DNA of 64,000 bases, taken from Pseudonocardia petroleophila (GTDB lineage Bacteria; Actinomycetota; Actinomycetes; Mycobacteriales; Pseudonocardiaceae). Shown in pieces: positions 33,716-41,990 of the stretch. The notes beneath the pieces were generated by a model, which was not told the DNA's origin, searched no databases, and saw only the letters and a program-made list of their open reading frames with translations. Position 1 is the first letter of the stretch, and each line of letters begins with the position of its first letter. Location: positions 5,587,501-5,651,500 of the forward strand of contig NZ_CP060131.1 of the NCBI RefSeq assembly GCF_014235185.1, read 5' to 3'. The position numbers and the translations under genes were made by a program.

Positions 33716-34504
33716 TCACCAGCGCAGCACGTACGGCACCCCGGTGCGGCGGAAGTGCCCCACGTTGACGCACTCGGTCCGCCCGACCCGCGCACGCGCC
33801 GCCAGCGGCTGGTGCACGTGGCCGAACAGCGACGCCCGCGCCCCGTCGCGCACGCACACGTCGAGCAGCGCGGCCGACGACGACTCGGCGCGCCGCGAGA
33901 CCACGTCGTAGGCGAGGTCGGGGACCGCGGGCGGGACGTGGCTGCACAGCACGTCGACCGGGCCGATCCGGGCCACGGCGGCGTCGAACTCCTCGGCGCG
34001 CAGCATGTTCGCCTTCCACGGCCCGCCGCGGCGCGGGGCGACGCCCGGCGGCAGCGGGGCCCCGCCGACGAACCCGAACCGCAGCCCGCCCAGCGTCACG
34101 ACCCGGCCGTCGGCGGCCACGACGCCGTCGCGGACGAACTCGGGCCACAGGTCCGGCTGATCGACGTTGCCGGGGATCGCCCAGGTCGGGACCGTCATCG
34201 CGGCGAACAGCTCCGCGTACTGCTCGCGCACGGCGTCGGCGACGACCGCGGGCGGGTCGTCCACCGCCGACCAGGCGGCGCGCGCGAACTCCATCAGCTC
34301 GCCGGGGCGGCCGTTGGTGCGGATCTCGCCGAACCGGCGGCTGACGTCGGGCCCGAGCACGCGGCCGAGGATGCCGCGCTGCGGGTTCTGGTAGTCGACG
34401 AAGTCGACCAGGTCCCCGAGCACCAGCAGGGCGTCGGCCCCGTCGCCCGCACGGGCCAGCGCCTCGGCGTTGCCGTGGACGTCGCAGACCACGTGCACGC
34501 GCAT
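33716..34504 (-). CDS. Calcineurin-like metallophosphoesterase
   Basis: 262 residues. Metal ligands are seen in VVCDVHGNAEAL (Asp8, His10), VLGDLVDF, IPGNVD, SHVPP and FGHVHQP, the five standard blocks of the family. Substrate cannot be told; relatives hydrolyse cyclic nucleotides, phosphoproteins or nucleotides. Located between two SRPBCC genes on the same strand and spaced closely (10 nt to the upstream one). Confidence 0.92.
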   Translation of the reverse strand: MRVHVVCDVHGNAEALARAGDGADALLVLGDLVDFVDYQNPQRGILGRVLGPDVSRRFGEIRTNGRPGELMEFARAAWSAVDDPPAVVADAVREQYAELFAAMTVPTWAIPGNVDQPDLWPEFVRDGVVAADGRVVTLGGLRFGFVGGAPLPPGVAPRRGGPWKANMLRAEEFDAAVARIGPVDVLCSHVPPAVPDLAYDVVSRRAESSSAALLDVCVRDGARASLFGHVHQPLAARARVGRTECVNVGHFRRTGVPYVLRW

Positions 34505-34514
34505 GGTCCCGATC

Positions 34515-34907
34515 CTAGGTGGGCGGCTCGCCCGGGGCCCGCCCCGCCTCCAGCCGGTCCTTGCACGCGAACGCGACCGCCTTCGCCGCGCGCTGGCGGC
34601 GCCGGGCCTCCGCCGCCCCGCGCCGGGGCGGGGCGGGGGCCGGGCGCCCGTCGGGACCGGGCGGGTCGGCGCGCAGGAAGTAGTGCAGCACCGTGCCGTC
34701 GAGGACGGGTTCGAGCCAGACCTCCATGCTGCCGACGAGCGCGCCGGTCACCGTCCACCGGAAGCCCTGCACCCCGCGGTCGGTGTCGACGGCGAGGCTG
34801 AGGTCGGGCCACCAGCGCGCCCAGTGCGCGGGCGCGGCGAACTCCGCGGCCACCACCTCGGGGGGCACCGCCAGGAACGTCTCGTCCACCACGTCGACCG
34901 AGGGCAC
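34515..34907 (-). CDS. SRPBCC/polyketide cyclase-like protein (Rv2186c position)
   Basis: 130 residues with an SRPBCC pattern (DETFLAVPPEVVAAEFAAPAHWARWWPDL, GSMEVWLEPVLDGTVLHYFLRAD). A basic helical end contains RRQRAAKAVAFACKDRLEAG. Length and position equal M. tuberculosis Rv2186c. It is divergent from fadD15. Likely a lipid-binding accessory protein; the exact role is unknown. Confidence 0.8.
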   Translation of the reverse strand: MPSVDVVDETFLAVPPEVVAAEFAAPAHWARWWPDLSLAVDTDRGVQGFRWTVTGALVGSMEVWLEPVLDGTVLHYFLRADPPGPDGRPAPAPPRRGAAEARRRQRAAKAVAFACKDRLEAGRAPGEPPT

Positions 34908-34964
34908 GTCAGCAGACTGCCGGACCGGGCGAATCGGACAGCCGTCACCCCTCCCCCTACCGCT

Positions 34965-34980
34965 TACCGCGCGGTAGGTT
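34965..34980 (+). promoter_or_regulatory. Palindromic operator overlapping fadD15 -10
   Basis: TACCGCGCGGTA (34965-34976) is a perfect 12-bp palindrome of the kind bound by TetR-family fatty-acid regulators. TAGGTT (34975-34980) is a TANNNT -10 directly abutting it, which would place the start site about 27 nt before the fadD15 GTG. An overlapping alternative pairing CCTACCGC/GCGGTAGG extends the symmetry. Confidence 0.55.
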
Positions 34981-35013
34981 ACTGCGAGCTATCAGCCGAG
35001 GAGGTCCGGTCCA

Positions 35014-36810
35014 GTGCGCGAGTACAGCGTTCCCGCCACCACCACCGTGGGTGACGAGGAGAACCTCGTCGACGCGGTCTACGACAACGAGGCCGCCCAC
35101 GGCGGTGACGTGCTCTACCGCCGGCGCGGGGCGGACCAGCAGTGGACCGACGTCACCGCGGCGGAGTTCGCCGGGCAGGTCACGGCCGTCGCGCGCGGGC
35201 TGATCGCCTCCGGGGTCGCCGTCGGCGACCGGGTCGCGCTGCTGTCCCGCACCCGCTACGAGTGGACGCTGCTCGACTTCGCGGTCCTCGCGGTCGGCGG
35301 CGTCACCGTGCCGATCTACGAGACCTCGTCGGCCGAGCAGATCAGCTGGATCCTCGAGGACTCCGGCGCGGTCGGGATCGTCGTCGAGTCGCCCAAGCAC
35401 GAGGCGCTCGTCGCCGGGGTCGCCACCGACGGCCTGAAGGTCTGGCAGATCGACTCCGGCGCCGTGGAGTCGCTGACCGCCGCGGGCGCCGACGTCCCGG
35501 CGGAGGAGGTGCAGGCGCGCCGCAGGGCCGTGGGCGCCGACGACCTCGCCACCCTGATCTACACCTCCGGCACCACCGGCCGCCCCAAGGGCTGCGAGCT
35601 GACCCACCGCAACCTGATCACCGAGGTGCGCGAGGTCACCGGGGTGTTCCCCGAGCTGTTCACCGCGGGCGGCTCGGTGCTGCTGTTCCTGCCGCTCGCG
35701 CACGTGTTCGGCAAGGCGATCCAGTGCGGTGCGCTGATCACGCGCACCATCGTCGGCCACACCCCCGACGTCACGCAGCTGCTGCCCGACCTCGCCTCGT
35801 TCAAGCCGACGTTCCTGCTCGCCGTGCCGCGCGTGTTCGAGAAGGTCTACAACGGCGCGCGCCAGCGGGCCCACAACGACGGCAAGGGCAGGATCTTCGA
35901 CGCGGCCGCCGACACCGCCATCGCCTGGTCGAAGGCCCAGGACACCGGCGGCGCCGGCCTCGCGCTGCGCGCCAAGCACGCGCTGTTCGACAAGCTGGTC
36001 TACGGCAAGCTCCGGGCGGCCGTCGGCGGCGAGGTCGTCGCGGCCGTCTCCGGCTCCGCCCCGCTCGGTGCGCGGCTGGGCCACTTCTTCCGCGGGGTCG
36101 GGCTGCCCGTCCTGGAGGGCTACGGGCTCACCGAGACCTCCGCGGGCATCACGCTGAACACGCTCGCGGCGCAGCGCGTCGGCAGCGTCGGGCGCCCGGT
36201 GCCCGGGCACGCGGTCCGGATCGGCGAGGACGGCGAGATCCTGCTGTCGGGGCCGATCGTGTTCCGCGGGTACTGGCGCAACGAGACCGCGACCGCCGAG
36301 GCGATCGAGGACGGCTGGTTCCACAGCGGCGACATCGGCGAGCTCGACGACGCCGGCTTCCTCACGATCACCGGCCGCAAGAAGGAGATCATCGTGACGG
36401 CGGGCGGCAAGAACGTCGCCCCCGCCGTGCTCGAGGACCGCCTGCGCGCGCACCCGCTGGTCAGCCAGTGCATGGTCGTCGGCGACGCGCAGCCGTTCAT
36501 CGGCGCGCTCGTCACCATCGACCCGGAGGCGCTGCCCGGCTGGCGCGAGCGCCACGGCAAGCCCGCCGCCGAGGGGGCCGCCGACCTCGTCGACGACGCC
36601 GACCTGCGCGCCGAGATCTCCGCCGCCGTCGACGAGGCGAACAAGGCCGTGTCGCGGGCCGAGCAGATCCGCGAGTTCCGGATCCTGCCCGTCGACTTCA
36701 CCGAGGCGGGCGGGGAGATGACCCCGACGCTGAAGGTGAAGCGCCAGGTCGTCGCGAAGACCTTCGCCGACGACATCGCGGCCATCTACTCGGGCACCTC
36801 CGCGCGGTAG
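35014..36810 (+). CDS. fadD15: Long-chain fatty-acid AMP/CoA ligase FadD15 type
   Basis: 598-residue adenylate-forming enzyme activating fatty acids to acyl-CoA. AMP-binding motif LIYTSGTTGRPKG (about 181-193), GYGLTETSAG, HSGDIGELDDAGFLTITGRKKE and the catalytic Lys region in TPTLKVKR near the end are all present. The GTG 35014 follows GAGGAGG. Synteny with Rv2187 supports the name. A palindromic site at its promoter suggests control by a TetR-like repressor. Confidence 0.94.
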   Translation: MREYSVPATTTVGDEENLVDAVYDNEAAHGGDVLYRRRGADQQWTDVTAAEFAGQVTAVARGLIASGVAVGDRVALLSRTRYEWTLLDFAVLAVGGVTVPIYETSSAEQISWILEDSGAVGIVVESPKHEALVAGVATDGLKVWQIDSGAVESLTAAGADVPAEEVQARRRAVGADDLATLIYTSGTTGRPKGCELTHRNLITEVREVTGVFPELFTAGGSVLLFLPLAHVFGKAIQCGALITRTIVGHTPDVTQLLPDLASFKPTFLLAVPRVFEKVYNGARQRAHNDGKGRIFDAAADTAIAWSKAQDTGGAGLALRAKHALFDKLVYGKLRAAVGGEVVAAVSGSAPLGARLGHFFRGVGLPVLEGYGLTETSAGITLNTLAAQRVGSVGRPVPGHAVRIGEDGEILLSGPIVFRGYWRNETATAEAIEDGWFHSGDIGELDDAGFLTITGRKKEIIVTAGGKNVAPAVLEDRLRAHPLVSQCMVVGDAQPFIGALVTIDPEALPGWRERHGKPAAEGAADLVDDADLRAEISAAVDEANKAVSRAEQIREFRILPVDFTEAGGEMTPTLKVKRQVVAKTFADDIAAIYSGTSAR

Positions 36811-36858
36811 GCCGCTCGGCCCTGGCCGGTGGCCCGCCGCCGTGCCAGGGTCGACCCC

Positions 36859-37671
36859 GTGACCAGTCCCCCCGGGATCGCCGGCGTCTTCGACCTCGCC
36901 GCCGACACCTACGACGACGTCGGCGTGCCCTGGTTCCGGCCGATCGCGGCGGGGCTGGTCGAGGAGCTGGCGGTCGCGCCGGGCGAGCGGGTGCTCGACA
37001 TCGGCTGCGGCCGGGGCGCCGCCCTCTTCCCGCTGGCCGAGGCCGCAGGTCCGGGTGGCCGCGTCCTCGGCATCGACCTCGCTCCGCGGATGGTAGAGCG
37101 CACCACGGCCGACGCACGGCACCTGCCGCAGGTGGAGGTCCGGGTCGCCGACGCCGTCGCCCCCGGTCTCCCCGCGGCGTCGTTCGACGTCGTCGCGTCG
37201 GCGCTGGTGCTGTTCTTCCTACCCGACCCGGGGGCCGCGGTCCGCGCCTGGGCCGAGCTGCTGGTCGACGGCGGCCGCACCGGCGTCACGACGTTCGGAC
37301 CGCAGGACCCCCGGTGGCGGGCCGTCGACGAGGTCTTCGACCCCTACCTCCCGCCCGCGATGCTCGACGCCCGCACCAGCGGCCGCCGCGGCCCGTTCGC
37401 CTCCGACGAGGGCGTCGAGGCGCTGCTGCGCGACGCGGGGCTGCGCGAGGTCCGCACCGCGCACCGGACGGTCGAGGCCGTGTTCCGCGACACCGACCAG
37501 CTGCTGGCCTTCACCTGGTCGCACGGCCAGCGGGCGATGTGGGAGGCCGTGCCCGCCGACGAGCACGCCGCCGTGGCCCGGCGCGTCGCCGAGACCGCCC
37601 GCCACCACGGCGACGGCACGGGCCGGCTGGTCCTCACCCAGCAGGTCCGGCACACCCTCGGCCGCCGCTGA
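36859..37671 (+). CDS. SAM-dependent methyltransferase (UbiE/Methyltransf_11 type)
   Basis: About 270 residues. SAM motif VLDIGCGRGAALFPLAEAAG (about 45-64), GIDLAPRMVERT and DVVASALVLFFLPDPG are typical class I blocks. Start GTG 36859 is preferred; GTG 36829 is also open. The last 38 nt overlap the convergent pimB gene tail to tail. No mycobacterial counterpart comes at this exact position, so it may be an insertion into the core order. Substrate unknown. Confidence 0.82.
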   Translation: MTSPPGIAGVFDLAADTYDDVGVPWFRPIAAGLVEELAVAPGERVLDIGCGRGAALFPLAEAAGPGGRVLGIDLAPRMVERTTADARHLPQVEVRVADAVAPGLPAASFDVVASALVLFFLPDPGAAVRAWAELLVDGGRTGVTTFGPQDPRWRAVDEVFDPYLPPAMLDARTSGRRGPFASDEGVEALLRDAGLREVRTAHRTVEAVFRDTDQLLAFTWSHGQRAMWEAVPADEHAAVARRVAETARHHGDGTGRLVLTQQVRHTLGRR

Positions 37672-38794
37672 CGTCCAGCAGCTCCCGCAGGGTCGCCACG
37701 CGCGACGGCCAGGCCCAGTCCCGGACCATCCGGGCCCGCCCGGCCTCCCCCATCGCCGCGGCGCGGCGCGGGTCGGCGAGCAGGGCCGTCACGGCGTCCG
37801 CGACGGCGTCGACCCGCCGCCCGTCGACGACGTGGCCGGTCACGCCCGGCTCGACGGTCTCCGGCGCGCCGCCGGAGTCGCCCGCCACCACCGGCAGCCC
37901 CGACGCCGCGGCCTCCAGCAGCGCGATCCCGAGCCCCTCGACGTCGAGGCCGCCGCGGCGGGTGCGGCAGGGCAGGGCGAAGACGTCGGCGACGGCGTGG
38001 TGCGCGGCCAGCTCGTCGTCGGGGACCTCGCCGGTGAGCACGACGTGCCCGGCCGTCCCGTGCGCGGCGGCGAGCCGGCGCAGGTGGTCGGCGTCCGGAC
38101 CGCCGCCGACGAGCAGCAGCCGGGCGCCGGGCACGCGCTCCCGGACCCGCGGCCAGGCCCGGACCAGCACGTCCTGGCCCTTGCGCCGCACCAGCCGCGA
38201 CACGCACGCCACCACCGGGGCGTCCCCGAGCCGGTGGCGCCGCCGCAGCCGGGCCCGGGCGGCGGGGTCGGGGGCGAACCGGGCGGTATCGATGCCCGAG
38301 GGCAGCGGCACCAGCGCGGCACCGGGGCCGAACGCGGCGGCGGTGCGGTCGCGGGTCCAGCGCGAGATCGTGGTCAGCGCGTCGGCGTCGGCCCCGATCC
38401 GGCCCAGCGCCTGCCGGGCCCCGGGCAGCAGCCGCCAGCCCGCCTCGTGCCCGTGCGTGCTCGCGACCACCCGCTCCACCCCCGCGCGGCGGCGCAGCCA
38501 GGGGCCCAGCAGCGCGAGCGGGGCGGCCGCGCCGAACCAGACGGTGCGGGCGTCGTACTGGCGGGCCAGCGCGGCGGCCCGGTGCGCGACGGCGGGGACG
38601 GGCAGCATCAGCGACGTCGGGTGGCGGTGCACCGGGTGCGGGAACGCGGCGTCGAACGCGGCTGCCCCCGGCCAGGCGGGCGCGTACACCACCAGCTCAC
38701 CCGGGGGCAGCCGCCGCGCCAGCTCGTGCAGGTAGGTCTGGATGCCCCCGGTGCGCGGCGGGAAGTCGTTCGTCACCAGCAGGGTGCGGGGCAC
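37634..38794 (-). CDS. pimB: GT4 mannosyltransferase PimB' type
   Basis: 386-residue GT-B glycosyltransferase expected to add the second mannose from GDP-mannose to phosphatidylinositol monomannoside. N-terminal TNDFPPRTGGIQTYLHEL, linker VSRLVRRKGQDVL and the GT4 EX7E motif in GLDVEGLGIALLEAAASG are conserved. Its place after fadD15 and before the NlpC/P60 gene is that of Rv2188c (PimB'). Supports synthesis of PIM/lipomannan-type lipids along with the MptA-like and GT87 genes here. Confidence 0.9.
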   Translation of the reverse strand: MPRTLLVTNDFPPRTGGIQTYLHELARRLPPGELVVYAPAWPGAAAFDAAFPHPVHRHPTSLMLPVPAVAHRAAALARQYDARTVWFGAAAPLALLGPWLRRRAGVERVVASTHGHEAGWRLLPGARQALGRIGADADALTTISRWTRDRTAAAFGPGAALVPLPSGIDTARFAPDPAARARLRRRHRLGDAPVVACVSRLVRRKGQDVLVRAWPRVRERVPGARLLLVGGGPDADHLRRLAAAHGTAGHVVLTGEVPDDELAAHHAVADVFALPCRTRRGGLDVEGLGIALLEAAASGLPVVAGDSGGAPETVEPGVTGHVVDGRRVDAVADAVTALLADPRRAAAMGEAGRARMVRDWAWPSRVATLRELLDVSGGRGCAGPAG

Positions 38795-38880
38795 CCGCCC
38801 AGGCTAGATCGGCGGGGCGGAGAGCCCGGGCGGCGGCCGGTGGATCCGGCCGCCGCCCGTACCCGGGGAGCGGACGTGGC

Positions 38881-39927
38881 TCAGACGCGGCGGGCGCCGC
38901 TGAACGCGCTGCTGGACACGGTGGCGTACTTGACGACGTCGCCGGACTGCGGAGCGTTGATCATCTTTCCGTCGCCGGCGTAGATGCCGACGTGGCTGAC
39001 GGGGCTGTAGTAGAAGACGAGGTCGCCGGGCCGCATGTCGTCCCAGGCCACCGCCTGGCCCACCCGGGCCTGCTGCGACGACGAGCGCGGCAGCGTGACG
39101 CCGGCCTCGGAGAAGGCCCACGAGGTGAGGCCGGAGCAGTCGAAGCTGCCCGGGCCCTCCGCCCCCCACTGGTAGGGCTTGCCGAGCTGGGTGATCGCGG
39201 CGCGCAGGGCGACGACACCGGCCCCGCTGCCGGTGACCGGCCCGCTGGGCCCGTCGACGGACGGGCCGAGCCGGTCGGCGCGCTGCTGCGGGCTGAGCCG
39301 CTCCAGGAGGCGCTCGGCCTCCTCGATGCGCATCTCGGCGTCGCGCTTGCGGGCGGCGACGTCCTGCTCCGCGGCCGCGGCGGCGTCGGCGGCCGACTGC
39401 GCCCGCGCGGTGGCGGCGTCGGCCTCGGCCTGGGCCGCCTCCGTCTGCCGCACGACGGCGATCAGCTGCTCCAGCGCCGTCCGCTGGTCGGTGGCCAGCA
39501 GCTCCAGCACCGACATCTGGTCGAGGAAGTCCTCGGGCGACCCGCTGGCGAGCAGGGCGTTGAACTGGTCGAGGTTGCCGCCCTCGAAGGTGGACATCGT
39601 CAGCGCGTCGACCTGCAGGCGGTACTCCTCCTCGCCGGCGCGGGCGGCGTCGGCGGCCTGCCGGGCGGGCTCGACGGCCGCGCGCATCCGGTCGAGCTCC
39701 TCCTGCCGCGCGGTGAGCTCGTCCTTCGCGGCGTGCCACTCCTCGGTCAGCGCCTCGGCCTCGCGCTGGACCTGCTCGAGCGCGGCGGCGGCGTCCTCGG
39801 CGTTGTCGGGAGGGGCGGGCTGTGCGGAGGCGACCGGGGCGAGGCCGAGCACGAGGGCCAGCACGCCGGCCACCAGCAACGTCAGCACCGCCGACACTCC
39901 GTGCCGGGTACCGCCGGGTGACACCAC
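38881..39927 (-). CDS. NlpC/P60 peptidoglycan hydrolase (RipC-like)
   Basis: 348-residue secreted D,L-endopeptidase. Signal peptide about 1-36 (ends APVASAQ), long coiled-coil region 43-220, short linker, and NlpC/P60 domain 235-348 with catalytic Cys264 (FDCSGLTSW) and His312 (SHVGIYAGDG). The coiled coil suggests autoinhibition or activation by FtsEX, as for RipC (Rv2190c), its syntenic relative. GTG 39927. Upstream it has direct repeats at two-turn spacing (39994-40026). Confidence 0.93.
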   Translation of the reverse strand: MVSPGGTRHGVSAVLTLLVAGVLALVLGLAPVASAQPAPPDNAEDAAAALEQVQREAEALTEEWHAAKDELTARQEELDRMRAAVEPARQAADAARAGEEEYRLQVDALTMSTFEGGNLDQFNALLASGSPEDFLDQMSVLELLATDQRTALEQLIAVVRQTEAAQAEADAATARAQSAADAAAAAEQDVAARKRDAEMRIEEAERLLERLSPQQRADRLGPSVDGPSGPVTGSGAGVVALRAAITQLGKPYQWGAEGPGSFDCSGLTSWAFSEAGVTLPRSSSQQARVGQAVAWDDMRPGDLVFYYSPVSHVGIYAGDGKMINAPQSGDVVKYATVSSSAFSGARRV

Positions 39928-39993
39928 GCGGACGCGTCTCCTTCGTCTCCACCGTCACTCTCGATCGAACTCGCCGATCGACGTTTCTCCTAT

Positions 39994-40026
39994 GGAGTAA
40001 CGACGCTCGTCGATCGGAGTAACGAC
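39994..40026 (-). promoter_or_regulatory. Direct repeats upstream of the NlpC/P60 gene
   Basis: GGAGTAACGAC occurs at 39994-40004 and 40016-40026 (GTCGTTACTCC on the gene strand), start-to-start 22 bp or two helical turns. They are 67-99 nt before the start codon. Direct repeats containing GTAAC suggest a response-regulator site, with MtrA a natural candidate for cell-wall hydrolase genes, but this is inference. Confidence 0.5.
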
Positions 40027-40198
40027 GGTGACCATGCGTTGCCATCCGCGTTCGAATGGCTGACGGACCGCACGGCCTCGGCGAGGTTACGGAGGCGTCC
40101 GGGGGGCGTCCAGCACGGGGCTCACCCGGCGCGCCGCGCGCGACGCGCCCACGGACGGCCGCACCGACCTGGGCGAACCGTTCGATAACGGTGTGATG

Positions 40199-40489
40199 TC
40201 ACCCCACGTCACGGGACGCTCCCCCGGTGTCGCCGGACCCGGGCATCCGCCGACGCGGGGCGGCCACCAGCCGCAATCTCGGTACCAGGCCTTGATCGGC
40301 GAGCACATCGAGGGCGCGCCGCTCCGGTGCGTCGAGCTGCACCGTGGACGCGCCGGGCGGTCCGTCGGCCGCGGGCGCCGCGTCGTGGGGGCGCCGCGCC
40401 GGCACGCCGGGCACCCCGAGCAGCACCCCGATCACGCAGTCGCCGCAGGCGTTCCCGCGGACCTCGCAGCTGTCACAGTCGACGATCAT
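40199..40489 (-). CDS. Small cysteine-rich conserved protein
   Basis: 96 residues. The N-terminus MIVDCDSCEVRGNACGDCVI has five cysteines (5, 8, 15, 18 region), suggesting a metal or Fe-S site, followed by VLLG and a variable linker. The C-terminal LDAPERRALDVLADQGLVPRLRLV looks like a conserved helix-strand. I recall the pattern from other actinobacteria but know no name or function. ATG 40489; isolated between the NlpC/P60 and NYN genes on the same strand. Confidence 0.75.
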   Translation of the reverse strand: MIVDCDSCEVRGNACGDCVIGVLLGVPGVPARRPHDAAPAADGPPGASTVQLDAPERRALDVLADQGLVPRLRLVAAPRRRMPGSGDTGGASRDVG

Positions 40490-40570
40490 GTGGCTCCCTC
40501 CCGGACGTGGCTCGTGCTCTGCCGCGCACGGTAGGGACGACCCCCGACAGTTCCGGGGCGCGCGGACCGC

Positions 40571-41884
40571 TCAGCCGCGCACCAGGCGCGTGAGGATCGC
40601 CGTCGACGGCACCGTGTAGGCCCCGCTGCGCTGCACCGACCGCACGACGGCCCCGTCGGACGTCGCCACCAGCACCGGCCGCCCCTGCGGCTCCGCGGCC
40701 ACCAGCGAGCGGATGACGTCGTCGGCGATCACGCCCTTGTCGCTGAACAGCACCCGCACCCCGCGCGACCCGCGCACCGGGGCCGCCACGACGCCCGCCC
40801 CGTCGAACACGACGGTGACCTCCACGCCGGTCCGCGCGGCGAGCGCGGCGAGCTGGCCGACCAGCCGGGTGCGCTGGTCGGCCAGCGTCAGCTCCGGGTA
40901 GCCGGTCTTGCTGACGTTGTAGCCGTCGACGACGAGGTGCACGGTGGGCACCGCGAGCAGCGCGTCGAGCGCCGCCAGCCCGTCGACGGCACCGCCGCCC
41001 GCCGCCGTGCCCGCGCCCGTCACGAGGTCGCCGGGACGCGGCCCGCCCCCGCCGAGCGCCAGCTCGCGGCGCAGCCCCGCGACGGCCCCGCCGAGGGTGT
41101 CGACCAGCAGGCCCAGCCGCACCTCGTCGGCCTGGCGGGCCTCGCGCGCCGCCTGCCGGGCCGCCGCGACCTCCGCCGCCGCCCGGTCGGCCCGCCGGCG
41201 CTCCTGCTCCGCCCGGGCCCGCTCGCGGTCGGCGTCGGCCCGCGCGGTGGCCAGGTCGGCGGCCGCCGCCGCGCGCACCTCCTCGACCACGCGGTCGGCC
41301 GCCTCCCGCCCGTCGATCGCGGCCCGCAGCTTCGCCCCCTGCTCCGACACGCGCCGGCGCAGCTGCTGGTACTCGGCGTCGCGCTGCTCCCCCGCCGACC
41401 GGGCCTGCTCGCGGGCCTCGCCGAGCTCGCCGCGCAGGCGCTCCAGCTCGGTGGTCAGCTTGTCCACGCGCGAGAGCGCCGCGTCCCGCTCGGCGCGCAG
41501 CTCCCCCACGTCCCCCCGGCGCGCGGCCGCGGCCACGGCGTCGGCCGCCGCGGCGTCGCCGACCAGCACCGCGGCGGCCGCGGCCGTCAGCGCGTCGTCG
41601 GAGGCCGGGGCGAGCTCGCCGGGCCGGTGCTCGTCCCACCAGGCGACGACGGCGGTGCGGAACACCGTGGACGAGGCCAGCTCGGCCAGCAGCGCGGGGC
41701 CGCCGAGCTTCGCGCGCTTGGCCGGGGTGAACCGGGCCAGCCGGCGCAGCGGGACGGGCACCTCGGTGGCCGGCAGCCCGCCGACCGCGGCGGCCGCGAC
41801 GTCGGCGAGCCTGCCCCGCACGGCGTCGGGCAGGCGCGACCAGTCCACGGGGTCCCCCCCGTCGGCTGCTGGCGTCCCGGACAT
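40571..41884 (-). CDS. NYN-domain ribonuclease-like protein with coiled coil
   Basis: 437 residues. N-terminal helical part (1-125), long charged coiled coil (about 130-255), and a C-terminal NYN/PIN-like nuclease domain (about 285-437). The domain has the acidic residues in HLVVDGYNVSK, VTVVFDGAG and FSDKGVIADDVIRSLV. Such actinobacterial proteins are predicted RNases (YacP/Rae1 relatives). ATG 41884, divergent from the DnaQ-UvrC fusion gene with 106 nt between. Confidence 0.85.
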   Translation of the reverse strand: MSGTPAADGGDPVDWSRLPDAVRGRLADVAAAAVGGLPATEVPVPLRRLARFTPAKRAKLGGPALLAELASSTVFRTAVVAWWDEHRPGELAPASDDALTAAAAAVLVGDAAAADAVAAAARRGDVGELRAERDAALSRVDKLTTELERLRGELGEAREQARSAGEQRDAEYQQLRRRVSEQGAKLRAAIDGREAADRVVEEVRAAAAADLATARADADRERARAEQERRRADRAAAEVAAARQAAREARQADEVRLGLLVDTLGGAVAGLRRELALGGGGPRPGDLVTGAGTAAGGGAVDGLAALDALLAVPTVHLVVDGYNVSKTGYPELTLADQRTRLVGQLAALAARTGVEVTVVFDGAGVVAAPVRGSRGVRVLFSDKGVIADDVIRSLVAAEPQGRPVLVATSDGAVVRSVQRSGAYTVPSTAILTRLVRG

Positions 41885-41990
41885 CGCACCAGGTTATCCG
41901 CGCCGGGCCGGGGAGACCGCCACCGCGGCGCCGGGACGCCGGATCGGGGCCGGCCGATTCTGTCGGGGGGCCCGGCTAGCGTCCCGCGCC

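Noticed and set aside
40172..40185. SOS box (CGAAC-C-GTTCG) near 40175
   Set aside because: Half-sites are right but only 1 nt apart, not the 4-nt spacing LexA needs.
39928..40198. c-di-AMP (ydaO) riboswitch upstream of the NlpC/P60 gene
   Set aside because: Such riboswitches precede wall-hydrolase genes in actinobacteria, but I could not find the conserved core blocks in this leader. A covariance-model search would settle it.
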